DNA of 64,000 nucleotides from Paraburkholderia atlantica (GTDB lineage Bacteria; Pseudomonadota; Gammaproteobacteria; Burkholderiales; Burkholderiaceae), in NCBI RefSeq assembly GCF_009362785.1, contig NZ_WHNQ01000003.1, forward strand, positions 186,001 through 250,000, written 5' to 3'. The position numbers were made by a program, and so were the translations under genes. Below the pieces are notes generated by a model. That model saw nothing but the letters and a program-made list of their open reading frames with translations. It was not told the origin of the DNA and did not search any database. Shown here piece by piece: positions 37,268 through 46,604 of this stretch; the stretch's first letter is position 1, and every line of letters begins with the position of its first letter.

Positions 37268-37642
37268 GTGACGCGCGTTGTGCTCTTACTTGCCGTAATG
37301 TTCATAACAGGCTGCGCACAAGTGCAGCAGCCCACTACGGCACAAGCCGAGAAGCCTGCGGTGTCGAACGTGATCATGAAGTTCGACATTCCCGCCGATG
37401 CCCTCGGCGCGCGCGATCCGCAACTGGCCACGGTGCTCGCCAAGGCGGGCGCGCTCGCCGCCGCACAGAAGCGACCCACGGTGATCCGCGTGACGGCGCT
37501 GGGCCAGGACTTCAAGTACATCAACGAGGCGATCTGGCGGGGCGTGCCGCAGCAGGGGCTCAAACCCGCACTAGAGAACCTGACGACCGGCGCGAACCAG
37601 ACGTACAGCGTCTCGATCCAGCCGCTACGTGCGGGGAGCTGA
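37268..37642 (+). CDS. Putative lipoprotein, 124 aa
   Basis: The GTG at 37268 starts a lipoprotein signal peptide (VVLLLAVMFITGCAQ) with a clear lipobox ITGC. The mature part contains VSNVIMKFDIPADALGARDPQLATVLAKAGALAAAQKRPTVIRVTALGQDFKYINEAIW. No family was recognised; small lipoproteins of this size accompany type IV pilus and secretion assemblies. The stop is followed after 4 nt by the next gene, and a lytic transglycosylase follows that. Confidence 0.7.
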   Translation: MTRVVLLLAVMFITGCAQVQQPTTAQAEKPAVSNVIMKFDIPADALGARDPQLATVLAKAGALAAAQKRPTVIRVTALGQDFKYINEAIWRGVPQQGLKPALENLTTGANQTYSVSIQPLRAGS

Positions 37643-37646
37643 CACG

Positions 37647-37985
37647 ATGCGCCTGATTGCTTTCGTCGCGGCATCGGTATGCTGGTGTTCGTCCGCGTGG
37701 GCGGGCCAGCCCGCCGCCGGCGCGCCTGCAACCGCGGCCACCTCTGCCAGCCTGGCCTCCGCGGACAAGGTCTACCCGCCGCTGCCCACGCTCGCGATGC
37801 TGCCGCCCTCCACCGGCGACGATGACGACCTTCCCGCGGCGCGCTCGACGTCGCGCAACAAGAAGAAGACGCAAAAGCGCGATTGCCACTGTGCGATGCC
37901 GACGCCGCGCCTCGTCGTCTCCGATGAATCACGCGCCTATCTGAAGGACATCGAGCGGCAGCTCGATTCCGCGCTGGCGCAGTAA
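37647..37985 (+). CDS. Putative secreted protein, 112 aa
   Basis: The ATG at 37647 has GGGGAG upstream, inside the end of the lipoprotein gene. A signal peptide (LIAFVAASVCWCSSAWAG) is followed by an Ala/Thr/Pro-rich stretch, a basic KKKTQKRDCHC segment and a helical end (ESRAYLKDIERQLDSAL). No family was recognised. It is the middle gene of a tight three-gene unit. Confidence 0.65.
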   Translation: MRLIAFVAASVCWCSSAWAGQPAAGAPATAATSASLASADKVYPPLPTLAMLPPSTGDDDDLPAARSTSRNKKKTQKRDCHCAMPTPRLVVSDESRAYLKDIERQLDSALAQ

Positions 37986-38008
37986 AGCAGGACCTGGAGC
38001 GCCGACCC

Positions 38009-38500
38009 ATGGACCAGCACAAGACCAACGCCTTCGGCCCTTTGCGCTCGTGGGCCATCTGCGCCTGGGCGGCGCTGGTGGTCCTCGGCAGTTCGGCCGC
38101 GCACGCCGCCCCGACCGCCGATGACTGCTTCGACAAGGCCGGCGCCTACCAAGGTGTCAATCCGCACGTACTGCGCGCCGTGGCATGGCGCGAATCGAAA
38201 GGCGACGCGACCGCCATCAACCGCAACGCCAACGGTTCGATCGACGTGGGCCAATTGCAGATCAATTCGATCCACTTTCCGGAACTCGCGAGCCAGGGCA
38301 TTCCGCACCGCGCGCTCACGGACCCGTGCGTGAATATCTTCGTGGCCGCCTGGCTGCTCAAGCAGAAGATGGTGCGCCACGGCAACACATGGCGCGCCAT
38401 CGGCGCGTATCACTCGGAATCGCCGCGTGAACGTGACGCCTACGCGCGCAGCATCCAGGCGATTCTCGTCAGCTGGGGGCTGTTGCAGCGGGAGCGCTGA
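38009..38500 (+). CDS. Lytic transglycosylase, SLT domain (IagB/VirB1-like)
   Basis: The 163-residue protein has a signal peptide (WAICAWAALVVLGSSAAHA) and a compact SLT domain of the specialised type: CFDKAGAYQGVNPHVLRAVAWRESKGDATAINRNANGSIDVGQLQINSIHFPEL, with the catalytic Glu in AWRESKG and the DVGQLQIN motif. C-terminal AWLLKQKMVRHGNTWRAIGAYHSESP is also typical. Enzymes of this size open peptidoglycan for secretion systems or pili. No other secretion genes are in the window. Confidence 0.88.
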   Translation: MDQHKTNAFGPLRSWAICAWAALVVLGSSAAHAAPTADDCFDKAGAYQGVNPHVLRAVAWRESKGDATAINRNANGSIDVGQLQINSIHFPELASQGIPHRALTDPCVNIFVAAWLLKQKMVRHGNTWRAIGAYHSESPRERDAYARSIQAILVSWGLLQRER

Positions 38501-38547
38501 GACCCAGGCGCGCGCCGCGCGGGTCGTTGCCAGCAGATCGCGCTCCG

Positions 38548-39816
38548 CTAACTACTCCCCGATCCAAGCTCCATTCGCTTGCGCTGCAGGAAGCGGCGCA
38601 CGGCCGGGTCACGCTCGAGGCCGATCGCCAGATCGTACGCACCGAGCGCTTGCGCGGTCGCGCCGGCACGCGCGAGCAGATTGGCGCGTGCGGCCCAGTA
38701 GGGCTGGTAGTCGGCCAGCCGCGGATCGTCCGCATACGGCGCCAGCGCATCGAGCGCCGCCTGCGGGCCGTCACGCTCCGCCACCGCGAGCGCGCGGTTC
38801 ACGGCGACTACCGGCGACGCTGCAATCGAAAGCAGCCCATCGTAGAGCTGCACGATTTCGTCCCAGTTCGGGCGCCCCGTCCGGCAGCGATCCACATGCG
38901 CCGATTGCAGCGCGGCCTCGAGCTGAAAGCGCCCGATTGCGTTGAACGCGTTCGCACGCCGCAATAGTGCGTTCGCCGTGTCGATCATCGGTGCATTCCA
39001 TGTTGCTGGGTCTTGTGCCGACAGCGGCACGTAGTCGCCAGCCGCATCGCGTCGCGCATCACGCCGTGCCTGTGCGAACAGCATCAGCGCGAGCAGGCCT
39101 AGCGTCTCCGGTTCTCCGGGAAGCAGCTCGACGAGCAGTTGCGCGAGATACAGCGCCTCGTCGGCAAGGTCGCGCCGCTCCGTGTCGCCGCCGATGGGGT
39201 CCGTCCAACCTTCCGCATACGCCGCATAGACCGCTTCGAGCACCGCGTCGAGCCGGCCGGGCAGTTCCTCGCGCTCGGGCACGCTGAACGGAATGCCTGC
39301 TTCGCGGATCTTGGTCTTTGCCCGCACGAGGCGCTTGCTCATCGCGGCGGGCGACATCAGGAACGCCGACGCAATCGTCTTCGCTTCCAGCCCCAACACC
39401 ACTTGCAGCATCAGCGGCGTGCGAATCGGGGCCTCGAGCGCGGGGTGCGTGCACGCGAACAGCAGCGCCAGCCGCCGGTCGGGCAACGCGTCTGTCGCGC
39501 ACTCGTCGATTTCGTCGGCGAGAATCAGCAGCTGGTTCGCCACGTCGTCGCCGACCTGGCGATGACGCGCGCCGTCGATCGCCCGGCGGCGCGCAACCGT
39601 CATCAGCCAAGCTTCGGGACTCGCCGGACAGCCGTGCTCCGGCCAGTCCGCGAGCGCCGCCGCGAATGCGTCGGCGAGCGCGTCCTCGGCCGCGGCGACG
39701 TCGCGCGTGCGCATCGCCAGCAGCGCGACGAGCTTGCCGTAGCTGCGGCGAGCGACCGCCTCGGCGATCGAACGCGCGACGCCGTCATCGCCACGGGCGT
39801 CGCCGGACCAGCTCAT
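38548..39816 (-). CDS. ECF-type RNA polymerase sigma factor with large C-terminal extension
   Basis: The 422-residue protein has sigma region 2 (YGKLVALLAMRTRDVAAAEDALADAFAAALADWPEHGCPASPEAWLMTVARRRAID) and region 4 (LMLQVVLGLEAKTIASAFLMSPAAMSKRLVRAKTKIREAGI), then a long helical C-terminal part with TPR-like character (AVNRALAVAERDGPQAALDALAPY). This architecture (DUF6596-type) is usually encoded next to a YCII/DGPF protein, as here: the start overlaps the YCII stop by 4 nt. The ATG at 39816 was chosen over an upstream open frame to 39900. Confidence 0.92.
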   Translation of the reverse strand: MSWSGDARGDDGVARSIAEAVARRSYGKLVALLAMRTRDVAAAEDALADAFAAALADWPEHGCPASPEAWLMTVARRRAIDGARHRQVGDDVANQLLILADEIDECATDALPDRRLALLFACTHPALEAPIRTPLMLQVVLGLEAKTIASAFLMSPAAMSKRLVRAKTKIREAGIPFSVPEREELPGRLDAVLEAVYAAYAEGWTDPIGGDTERRDLADEALYLAQLLVELLPGEPETLGLLALMLFAQARRDARRDAAGDYVPLSAQDPATWNAPMIDTANALLRRANAFNAIGRFQLEAALQSAHVDRCRTGRPNWDEIVQLYDGLLSIAASPVVAVNRALAVAERDGPQAALDALAPYADDPRLADYQPYWAARANLLARAGATAQALGAYDLAIGLERDPAVRRFLQRKRMELGSGSS

Positions 39817-40181
39817 GCAGACGGCGCTTCGTACGGAGCGGTCCAGACCGGGCGCACCTCCATGACGCCGTGCGCCGCGCCGGGACAGCGCGACGCCCAC
39901 GCCATCGCCGCATCGAGGTTAGGCACGTCGATCAGGTAGTAGCCGGCCAGTTGCTCCTTCGAATCGGAAAACGGGCCATCGAGCACCTGCGGCTTGCCGT
40001 CGACGAGCCGCACCGTGGTGGCCGTGTTCGAGTGCTGCAACCGGTTGGCGCCCACCAGAGCCCCGGATTTCTTCAACGATTCGGTGTACGCGTGATAGGC
40101 GGCAACGCCTTGCTGCCGCTCGCTGTCGGTCATCTTGTTCCAGCTGTTTTCTTCCGAGTAGATCATCAACAGGTATTCCAT
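39813..40181 (-). CDS. YCII-related (DGPF domain) protein
   Basis: The ATG at 40181 has GGAGG 5 nt upstream and gives MEYLLMIYSEENSWNKMTDSERQ, the family start. The DGPF motif appears as VLDGPFSDSKEQLAGYYLIDV, followed by MEVRPVW at the end. These small proteins are partners of DUF6596-type sigma factors, with which this gene is coupled by an ATGA overlap. The longer open frame to 40358 is not supported. Confidence 0.92.
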   Translation of the reverse strand: MEYLLMIYSEENSWNKMTDSERQQGVAAYHAYTESLKKSGALVGANRLQHSNTATTVRLVDGKPQVLDGPFSDSKEQLAGYYLIDVPNLDAAMAWASRCPGAAHGVMEVRPVWTAPYEAPSA

Positions 40182-40535
40182 TTGAGCCTCCGTCATGGGG
40201 TTGAGGCGGATGAATTGCATCGGCCGCCATATCAATGACGCGCGGGCCGCATGCGGACGGACAGGTGGCGTCAAAAAAATTCGCGCACGGCCAGCTGGGA
40301 CCCACGCTGCATTGGAAAAAGACGTTTGGATCGCAGCCGGTTCGAGCGTGTTTCGCAAAACATTTTCGGACGGGTTAGCTGCGTTGTCGACCTGGGATTG
40401 GCTGCGGCGCGGCGAGGCCGGGATCGGGATCTGCGAAACGAACCCGACAAAAAAAATGGCGCCGCAGGCATTCAGCCCGAGGCGCCATTTCGTGGCGCTA
40501 CGACGCGAACGACACGCCGTAGCCCGACAACAGAC
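40182..40535. other. Intergenic region between acnB and the YCII-sigma operon
   Basis: This gap of about 350 nt holds the acnB terminator at its right end and, toward 40182, the upstream region of the YCII gene. Low-complexity A-runs are near 40275 and 40450. No gene was recognised. Confidence 0.5.
40449..40490 (-). terminator. Intrinsic terminator of acnB
   Basis: A perfect 10-bp stem, AAATGGCGCC and its complement (40454-40463 and 40481-40490), encloses a 17-nt loop. On the minus strand it is followed by a run of T residues (8 T counting the stem end). It lies 46 nt after the acnB stop. Confidence 0.9.
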
Positions 40536-43121
40536 TTACATCGTCACGCCGTCGGCGACTTCCTTGAAGTCTTCGATCTGATCGAAGTTCATGTATTGAT
40601 AGATCTTGTCGCCGTTGGCGTTGAGCACGCCCATGTCGGCCATGTACTCTTCCTTGGTCGGGATCTTGCCGAGACGCGAGCAGATCGCGGCCAGTTCCGC
40701 CGAGCCGAGGTACACGTTCGTGTTCTTGCCGAGGCGGTTCGGGAAGTTGCGGGTCGACGTCGACATGACCGTCGCGCCTTCGCGCACCTGTGCCTGGTTA
40801 CCCATGCACAGCGAGCAGCCCGGCATTTCGGTACGCGCGCCAGCCGTGCCGAACACGCCGTAGTGGCCTTCCTCGGTCAGCTGCTTCTGATCCATCTTGG
40901 TCGGCGGAGCCACCCACAGCTTGACCGGGATGTCGCGCTTACCTTCCAGCAGCTTCGACGCGGCGCGGAAGTGACCGATGTTGGTCATGCACGAGCCGAT
41001 GAACACTTCGTCGATCTTCGCGCCGGCCACGTCCGACAGCGTCTTCACGTCGTCCGGATCGTTCGGGCAGGCCACGATCGGCTCGTGGATGTCGGCGAGG
41101 TCGATCTCGATGACGGCTGCGTACTCGGCGTCGGCATCCGGCGACAGCAGTTGCGGGTCGGCCAGCCACTGCTCCATCGCCTTGATGCGGCGCTGCAGGC
41201 TGCGCGGGTCCTGGTAGCCCTGGGCGATCATCCACTTCAGCAGCGTGACGTTGCTGTTCAGGTATTCGATGATCGGTTCCTTGTTCAGGTGCACCGTGCA
41301 ACCGGCGGCCGAACGTTCGGCGGAAGCATCCGACAGTTCGAACGCTTGCTCGACCTTCAGATCGGGCAGGCCTTCGATTTCGAGAATGCGGCCGGAGAAG
41401 ATGTTCTTCTTGCCTTGCTTGGCAACCGTCAACGTGCCTTGCTTGATCGCGTACAGCGGAATCGCGTTGACCAGGTCACGCAGGGTCACGCCCGGCTGCA
41501 TCTTGCCCTTGAAGCGGACCAGCACCGATTCCGGCATGTCCAGCGGCATCGTGCCGGTGGCGGCCGCGAAGGCGACCAGACCCGAACCTGCCGGGAAGCT
41601 GATACCGATCGGGAAGCGCGTGTGCGAGTCGCCGCCGGTGCCGACGGTGTCGGGCAGCAGCATGCGGTTCAGCCACGAGTGGATCACGCCGTCGCCCGGG
41701 CGCAGCGCGATGCCGCCACGGTTGCTGATGAAGTTCGGCAGCGTCTGGTGGGTCTTCACGTCCACCGGCTTCGGATAAGCGGCGGTGTGGCAGAACGACT
41801 GCATCACGAGATCGGCCGAGAAGCCGAGGCACGCCAGGTCCTTCAGTTCGTCGCGGGTCATCGGGCCCGTGGTGTCCTGCGAGCCGACCGAGGTCATCTT
41901 CGGTTCGCAGTACGTGCCCGGACGGACGCCCTGGCCTTCCGGCAGACCGCAAGCACGGCCGACCATCTTCTGCGCCAGCGAGAAGCCCTTGCCGCTGTTG
42001 GCCGGCTGTTGCGGCAGGCGGAACAGCGTCGACGGAGCGAGACCCAGCGCCTCACGCGCCTTGGCGGTCAGGCCGCGGCCGACGATCAGCGGAATGCGGC
42101 CGCCGGCGCGCACTTCGTCGAACAGCACCTCGGACTTCACCTGGAACTCGGCGATCACTTCGCCGTTCTTCAGTGCTTTGCCTTCGTACGGGCGCAGTTC
42201 GACCACGTCGCCCATTTCCATCTTCGACACGTCGAGTTCGATCGGCAGCGCGCCGGCGTCTTCCATCGTGTTGTAGAAGATCGGGGCGATCTTGCCGCCG
42301 AGGCACACACCGCCGAAGCGCTTGTTCGGGATGAAGGGGATGTCTTCGCCCGTGAACCACAGCACCGAGTTGGTGGCCGACTTGCGCGAGGAGCCGGTGC
42401 CGACCACGTCGCCCACGTACGCGACCAGGTGGCCCTTTTCCTTCAGCGACTCGATGAACTTGACCGGGCCACGCTTGCCGTCTTCTTCCGGAGTGATGCC
42501 GGGGCGCGCGTTCTTCAGCATCGCCAGCGCGTGCAGCGGGATGTCCGGACGGGTGGTTGCGTCCGGAGCCGGCGACAGGTCGTCGGTATTGGTTTCGCCC
42601 GTCACCTTGAACACGGTGATGGTCAGGCTTTGCGGCACTTCCGGACGGCTCGTGAACCATTCGGCGTCGGCCCAGCTTTGCATCACGGCCTTCGCATTGG
42701 CGTTGCCCTTGTCGGCCAGTTCCTTGACGTCGTGGAACTGGTCGAACATCAGCAGGGTCTTCTTCAGCGCGTCGGCGGCCACGGTGCCCACTTCGGCGTC
42801 GGACAGCAGTTCGATCAGCGGCTGGATGTTGTAGCCGCCCAGCATCGTGCCGAGCAGTTCGGTGGCGCGGGCGCGCGAGATCAGCGCGCAGACGGTCTCG
42901 CCCTTGGCGACGGCGGCGAGGAAGCCAGCCTTGACGCGGGCGGCTTCGTCCACGCCGGCGGGCACGCGGTTGGTGATCAGGTCGAGCAGCGTCTGCTCTT
43001 CGCCAGCGGGCGGGTTCGTCAGGAGTTCGACCAGCTCGGCGGTCTGCTGAGCCGTCAGCGGCAGGGGAGGAATGCCGAGCGCGGCGCGTGCGGCCACGTG
43101 AGCGCGAAAGTTTTCAAGCAT
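40536..43121 (-). CDS. acnB: Bifunctional aconitate hydratase 2 / 2-methylisocitrate dehydratase
   Basis: The 861-residue protein is a full-length AcnB: helical N-terminal domain ([34 protein letters not shown]), swivel domain ([35 protein letters not shown]) and catalytic domains with [24 protein letters not shown] and the 4Fe-4S ligand segment [15 protein letters not shown]. It interconverts citrate and isocitrate in the TCA cycle. It is monocistronic by appearance, with its own terminator and a palindromic site about 120 nt upstream. Confidence 0.98.
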   Translation of the reverse strand: MLENFRAHVAARAALGIPPLPLTAQQTAELVELLTNPPAGEEQTLLDLITNRVPAGVDEAARVKAGFLAAVAKGETVCALISRARATELLGTMLGGYNIQPLIELLSDAEVGTVAADALKKTLLMFDQFHDVKELADKGNANAKAVMQSWADAEWFTSRPEVPQSLTITVFKVTGETNTDDLSPAPDATTRPDIPLHALAMLKNARPGITPEEDGKRGPVKFIESLKEKGHLVAYVGDVVGTGSSRKSATNSVLWFTGEDIPFIPNKRFGGVCLGGKIAPIFYNTMEDAGALPIELDVSKMEMGDVVELRPYEGKALKNGEVIAEFQVKSEVLFDEVRAGGRIPLIVGRGLTAKAREALGLAPSTLFRLPQQPANSGKGFSLAQKMVGRACGLPEGQGVRPGTYCEPKMTSVGSQDTTGPMTRDELKDLACLGFSADLVMQSFCHTAAYPKPVDVKTHQTLPNFISNRGGIALRPGDGVIHSWLNRMLLPDTVGTGGDSHTRFPIGISFPAGSGLVAFAAATGTMPLDMPESVLVRFKGKMQPGVTLRDLVNAIPLYAIKQGTLTVAKQGKKNIFSGRILEIEGLPDLKVEQAFELSDASAERSAAGCTVHLNKEPIIEYLNSNVTLLKWMIAQGYQDPRSLQRRIKAMEQWLADPQLLSPDADAEYAAVIEIDLADIHEPIVACPNDPDDVKTLSDVAGAKIDEVFIGSCMTNIGHFRAASKLLEGKRDIPVKLWVAPPTKMDQKQLTEEGHYGVFGTAGARTEMPGCSLCMGNQAQVREGATVMSTSTRNFPNRLGKNTNVYLGSAELAAICSRLGKIPTKEEYMADMGVLNANGDKIYQYMNFDQIEDFKEVADGVTM

Positions 43122-43240
43122 GGGGGACCTGCTGGTATTTGCGTTTCAGGGAAAGGCTTTTTAGGCACTCCAAGCTGTGCCGGGCACTGCTTTGATCGCG
43201 ATTTTAATTGCAATACCCCTCCACGGTCAAATGTCTTATG

Positions 43241-43252
43241 TCTTATATAAGA
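43241..43252. promoter_or_regulatory. Palindrome TCTTATATAAGA upstream of acnB
   Basis: A perfect 12-bp palindrome in an AT-rich part of the acnB upstream region, preceded by a direct half-repeat (ATGTCTTATG at 43231-43240). The form fits a GntR/FadR-type operator; the regulator is not identified. The whole gap 43122-43457 (336 nt) holds no other feature that I can name. Confidence 0.5.
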
Positions 43253-43457
43253 GTCGGTCTGCGGAAACCGGCGATGCGTGATGCGCTTCGGGCGCTGGGC
43301 GCACGCTTCCCCGCCATCGCAAAAGCACCGACTGTGTAAGCCGTTTCAATCATTCGCCGTCGCTCGAATGCTTTGCTTACTGCCCGCTTAACGCCTACAA
43401 CAGAGGATGTCCGGCGATGTTCTTCCCGGCCGGATTCAACCGGCAGCGGAGGTGCAA

Positions 43458-44060
43458 ATGAGCTATCAACTGATGGGCAGCATCCTCGAAGTGTGTGAAT
43501 GCAAGGTGCTGTGTCCTTGCTGGATCGGAGAAGACCCCGATAACGGCTCGTGCCGCAGTGCGATGGCTTACCACTACGAGCGAGGCACGATCGACGGCGT
43601 CGATGTATCGGGCCTGACGATCGCCTTCGCGGCGTTCATTCCCGGCAATGTGCTCAAAGGCGGCTGGCGCGTCGCGATGTTCGTTGACGAGCGCGCGAGC
43701 GACGCTCAGTTCGACGCTCTGGTGAGCGTGCACCGTGGCGAGCGCGGCGGCCCCCTCGCGGATCTCGTGCAGTTGATCGGCGAAGTCGTGTCCGTGGAAC
43801 GCGTGCCGATCGAATATACGGTCGTCGATGGCAAGGGCAGGATGAAAGTCGGCGAAGCTATCGATGCCGAGTTGGAGCCCTATCGCGGCCCGACCGGCGA
43901 GCCGACCAAACTGGTCGAAAGCATCTTTTCGACGATACCGGGCTCCCCTGCTTTCGTCGGCAAGGCGAACTCTTTCCGCCTGCGGCACGAAAAGCTCGAT
44001 CTCGACCTCGCGTTGAGCGGACATAACGCCATTCAGGGATCGTTCAATTTCGCGTCGTGA
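43458..44060 (+). CDS. DUF1326 domain-containing protein
   Basis: The 200-residue product starts MSYQLMGSILEVCECKVLCPCW, with Cys13, Cys15, Cys19 and Cys21, then Cys32, the conserved cysteine cluster of DUF1326 and a likely metal site. The rest is beta-rich (GLTIAFAAFIPGNVLKGGWRVAMFVDE). CGGAGG before the ATG at 43458 fixes the start. It overlaps the DUF2182 gene by 4 nt; the two families are regular partners. Function unknown. Confidence 0.9.
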   Translation: MSYQLMGSILEVCECKVLCPCWIGEDPDNGSCRSAMAYHYERGTIDGVDVSGLTIAFAAFIPGNVLKGGWRVAMFVDERASDAQFDALVSVHRGERGGPLADLVQLIGEVVSVERVPIEYTVVDGKGRMKVGEAIDAELEPYRGPTGEPTKLVESIFSTIPGSPAFVGKANSFRLRHEKLDLDLALSGHNAIQGSFNFAS

Positions 44061-44854
44061 AGATGCTCGCACGCTCGCGGCTGTTCGCGCCGCTCTTCGT
44101 CGCATTGACGAGCAGCGCGTGGCTGGCACTATGGGTGTGGGACGCGGGACCCTATGCGCGTTATCTGCGTCACGCGAGCTGGGCCGAACTGCCGCTCGTC
44201 GGCACGATATGCCGCGAGGTGCCGGGCGCGAGCCTCACGATCGCGGCGCTGCTGCACAGCGTCGCATGGCTGCTGATGATCGCGGCGATGATGCTGCCGA
44301 GCGCCTTCCCGCTGTTCGATACCTTCCGGCGGATGACCGTCGCGCGCGACAACCGGCGCACGCTGATGGCGCTTCTGATCGTCGGTTATGCGACGACATG
44401 GGCGCTGTTCGGCGTGGTCGCGCACGGTTTCGATGCGGCGCTCCATCTGGTCGCCGACAAAGTTCCGAGCTTGCTTGTGAACGGCTGGCTGATCGGTGCC
44501 GCGATCGTCGCGCTCGCGGGCCTCTATCAGTTCAGCAGCCTCAAACATCGATGTCTCGACAAATGCCGCTCGCCGCTGATGTTCATCGCCGAGCATTGGC
44601 GGGGCAAAAGCGCGCGCCGCGAGAGCTTCGTGCTCGGCATCAGTCACGGCGCGTTCTGCATCGGCTGCTGTTGGGCGCTGATGCTGCTGATGTTCGCGAT
44701 CGGCACAGGCAGCGTCGGGTGGATGCTGGCGCTGGGCGCGATCATGTCGGCCGAGAAGAATTTCCGTTGGGGCAGGTCGATCGGCAAGCCGCTCGGCGTC
44801 GCGTTGCTTGCGTGGTCCGCGTGGATCGTCGTACAGCACGCCCGCATCGTCTGA
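44057..44854 (+). CDS. DUF2182 predicted metal-binding integral membrane protein
   Basis: A 265-residue membrane protein with about six spans and the family motifs WLLMIAAMMLPSAFPLFDTFRRM and FSSLKHRCLDKCRSPLMF, plus SHGAFCIGCCWALMLLMFAIGTGSVGWML. Met, His and Cys residues in these segments suggest metal binding. The start is GTG at 44057 (overlapping the DUF1326 stop) or ATG at 44063. DUF1326-DUF2182 probably form one functional unit. Confidence 0.9.
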   Translation: MKMLARSRLFAPLFVALTSSAWLALWVWDAGPYARYLRHASWAELPLVGTICREVPGASLTIAALLHSVAWLLMIAAMMLPSAFPLFDTFRRMTVARDNRRTLMALLIVGYATTWALFGVVAHGFDAALHLVADKVPSLLVNGWLIGAAIVALAGLYQFSSLKHRCLDKCRSPLMFIAEHWRGKSARRESFVLGISHGAFCIGCCWALMLLMFAIGTGSVGWMLALGAIMSAEKNFRWGRSIGKPLGVALLAWSAWIVVQHARIV

Positions 44855-44887
44855 GCCGTGCGCGGCAGCCTGCGCGCACCTGCCCCG

Positions 44888-45838
44888 TTACCCCCTTTCG
44901 CTTCCAAAGAACGCCGTGAGTTCTTCGGCGACCGCGCGCGGTTGTTCTTCTGGAATGAAATGCCCGCAGTGACTAATGGTGCGGCCTTGGACGTCGGCGA
45001 AAAAGGCTCGCAGCGGGGTCGCCATATCGGCGATGGACCCTTGATCGGAACCGAGCGTCAGCAGTGGCAAATCGAGCATGCCTCGTTGCTTCAATTCCGC
45101 GTTCTGCCGGGCGGACACGTGCGCGGCGCGGTAATACGCGAGGCCGGCGCGCAAGCCGCCGTCTTTCTTCAGAATCCGCAGGTATTCATCGATATCGGCG
45201 TCAGTGAACGTGTCGGGATTGGCCGTCTTTCGCCGCAAAAACCAGTCGAGGTATTCGCGTTCCTTGCCGGCTAGCAGCACTTCCGGCAGATCCGGTAGGA
45301 CGTGAAACGCAAAATGCCAGGTACGCCATGCACGCTCGGGCGCGATCGGCAACGCATCGGGCAACGTCACGCCGGGGATCCCCGCATCCAGCAGCGCGAC
45401 GCGACGGACCTCGTCGGCGAACATCACCGCGTAAGGAAAAGCCACCCACGCTCCAATGTCGTGTCCGGCGAGAAAGTACCGGCTCACTCCGAGTTGCTGG
45501 AGCAAACCGTGGACATGGCTCGCAAGGGTCTGTGTGTCGTAGCCGTCCATCGGACGATCCGAATCACCTTGTCCGGGAAGGTCCGGCGCGACGATTCGAT
45601 AGGTCTTCGCAAGCAGCGCCATCACGTTGCGCCACGCGAACCAGCTCTGCGGAAAGCCCGCGAGCAACACGATCACGTCGCCCTGTGGGTTTCCCCCGGT
45701 GACGTAGTGCAGTCTTAATCCGTCTACGGTCGCGAACTTGTGCTCGAATCCTTCCAGCCCCCGAACGGGCCTTGATGCTGGCAGCGTGCTTACGATTTCG
45801 GAACTCACAGATGGCATGGGCGAGTTAAGTGCTTTCAC
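44888..45838 (-). CDS. Alpha/beta hydrolase, epoxide hydrolase/haloacetate dehalogenase-like
   Basis: A 316-residue hydrolase with nucleophile elbow LAGHDIGAW (Asp127), the cap-domain region and a C-terminal catalytic His in SHCGHFIPEEQP, the plan of epoxide hydrolases and haloalkanoate dehalogenases. RIVAPDLPGQGDSDRP is also typical. The first oxyanion motif reads LLAGFPQSW, with Ala60 where His is usual (HGFPQ). The GTG at 45838 has AAGGAG 8 nt upstream. A palindromic operator at 45905-45924 is shared with the upstream tetR gene. Confidence 0.88.
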   Translation of the reverse strand: MKALNSPMPSVSSEIVSTLPASRPVRGLEGFEHKFATVDGLRLHYVTGGNPQGDVIVLLAGFPQSWFAWRNVMALLAKTYRIVAPDLPGQGDSDRPMDGYDTQTLASHVHGLLQQLGVSRYFLAGHDIGAWVAFPYAVMFADEVRRVALLDAGIPGVTLPDALPIAPERAWRTWHFAFHVLPDLPEVLLAGKEREYLDWFLRRKTANPDTFTDADIDEYLRILKKDGGLRAGLAYYRAAHVSARQNAELKQRGMLDLPLLTLGSDQGSIADMATPLRAFFADVQGRTISHCGHFIPEEQPRAVAEELTAFFGSERG

Positions 45839-45904
45839 GAACGAGACTCCTTAGGGTTGAGTGATTACATCGTTGAACCGCTGTTTCTCATCGGCGGGTC
45901 AGGT

Positions 45905-45924
45905 TGGGAAATGCTCATTTCCTA
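45905..45924. promoter_or_regulatory. TetR-type operator before the hydrolase gene
   Basis: TGGGAAATGCTCATTTCCTA differs from the palindrome upstream of the tetR gene at only 2 of 20 positions. It lies 67 bp before the hydrolase start, inside the 135-bp gap after tetR. Confidence 0.8.
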
Positions 45925-45973
45925 ATTTGGCGAGCAGCACACGAAGGCGATGCGCTGTTATGTCGTGCTGTGC

Positions 45974-46594
45974 TTAGTCCAGCAGACGCATGGCCTGCTC
46001 CGCCGCCGCCATTATGTGTGCCCGGGGCCGCCCGACTTTGCCGACGACCCTCAAACCTTGCGTCAAACTCAGCAGGGCGCGGCCGGTAGCGTCCGCATCC
46101 ACGGCGGACGCGATCGAACCGTCTGTCTGGCCCAGCCGGATCAGACGGCACAACAGACGCTCCGTTCGCTGCAAAGAAGCGGCGACATGACCGGCGACCT
46201 CATCATCAAAAGCGAGCAGATCGATTGCGCTTCCGACTACGAGACAGCCCCGCTTGCCCTCGTCGCCAACTGCGGACTCGGCATAAAACCGCAGAACGGC
46301 CCGCACCTTGTCGCGGCCGGTTTGCTCCGCGTCGAGCAGGCTTTGCAACTGGCCATTCCGTAGATGGATGTAGCGCTCCAGTGCGGCAAGGAACACCGCT
46401 CGCTTATCGGTGAACGCCTTGTAGATACTGCCGGCCGTGAGGCCCATCGCGGAACCGAGATCGCCAAGAGATGTCCCTTGATAGCCGCGTTCGCGAAAAA
46501 TCTGGATTGCGCCGTCCAGCGCGACGTCCATGTCGAATTCGCGAGGACGGCCTGGAGCTCGAGGCTGTCTGGCAGGATGGTGGCGTGTGGTCAT
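45974..46594 (-). CDS. TetR family transcriptional regulator
   Basis: A 206-residue repressor with GRPREFDMDVALDGAIQIFRERGYQGTSLGDLGSAMGLTAGSIYKAFTDKRAVFLAAL as DNA-binding domain and a TetR_C ligand domain containing GCLVVGSAIDLLAFDDEV. The ATG at 46594 was preferred over the open frame to 46618, because the palindrome 46605-46624 overlaps the longer version. It most likely represses itself and the downstream hydrolase through the two matching palindromes. Confidence 0.93.
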   Translation of the reverse strand: MTTRHHPARQPRAPGRPREFDMDVALDGAIQIFRERGYQGTSLGDLGSAMGLTAGSIYKAFTDKRAVFLAALERYIHLRNGQLQSLLDAEQTGRDKVRAVLRFYAESAVGDEGKRGCLVVGSAIDLLAFDDEVAGHVAASLQRTERLLCRLIRLGQTDGSIASAVDADATGRALLSLTQGLRVVGKVGRPRAHIMAAAEQAMRLLD

Positions 46595-46604
46595 GGCGCG
46601 ATTA

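Noticed and set aside
40251..43250. 999-codon open frame on the plus strand opposite acnB
   Set aside because: AcnB on the minus strand is certain; the plus-strand product is His/Arg/Gln-rich without any motif and is a reverse shadow.
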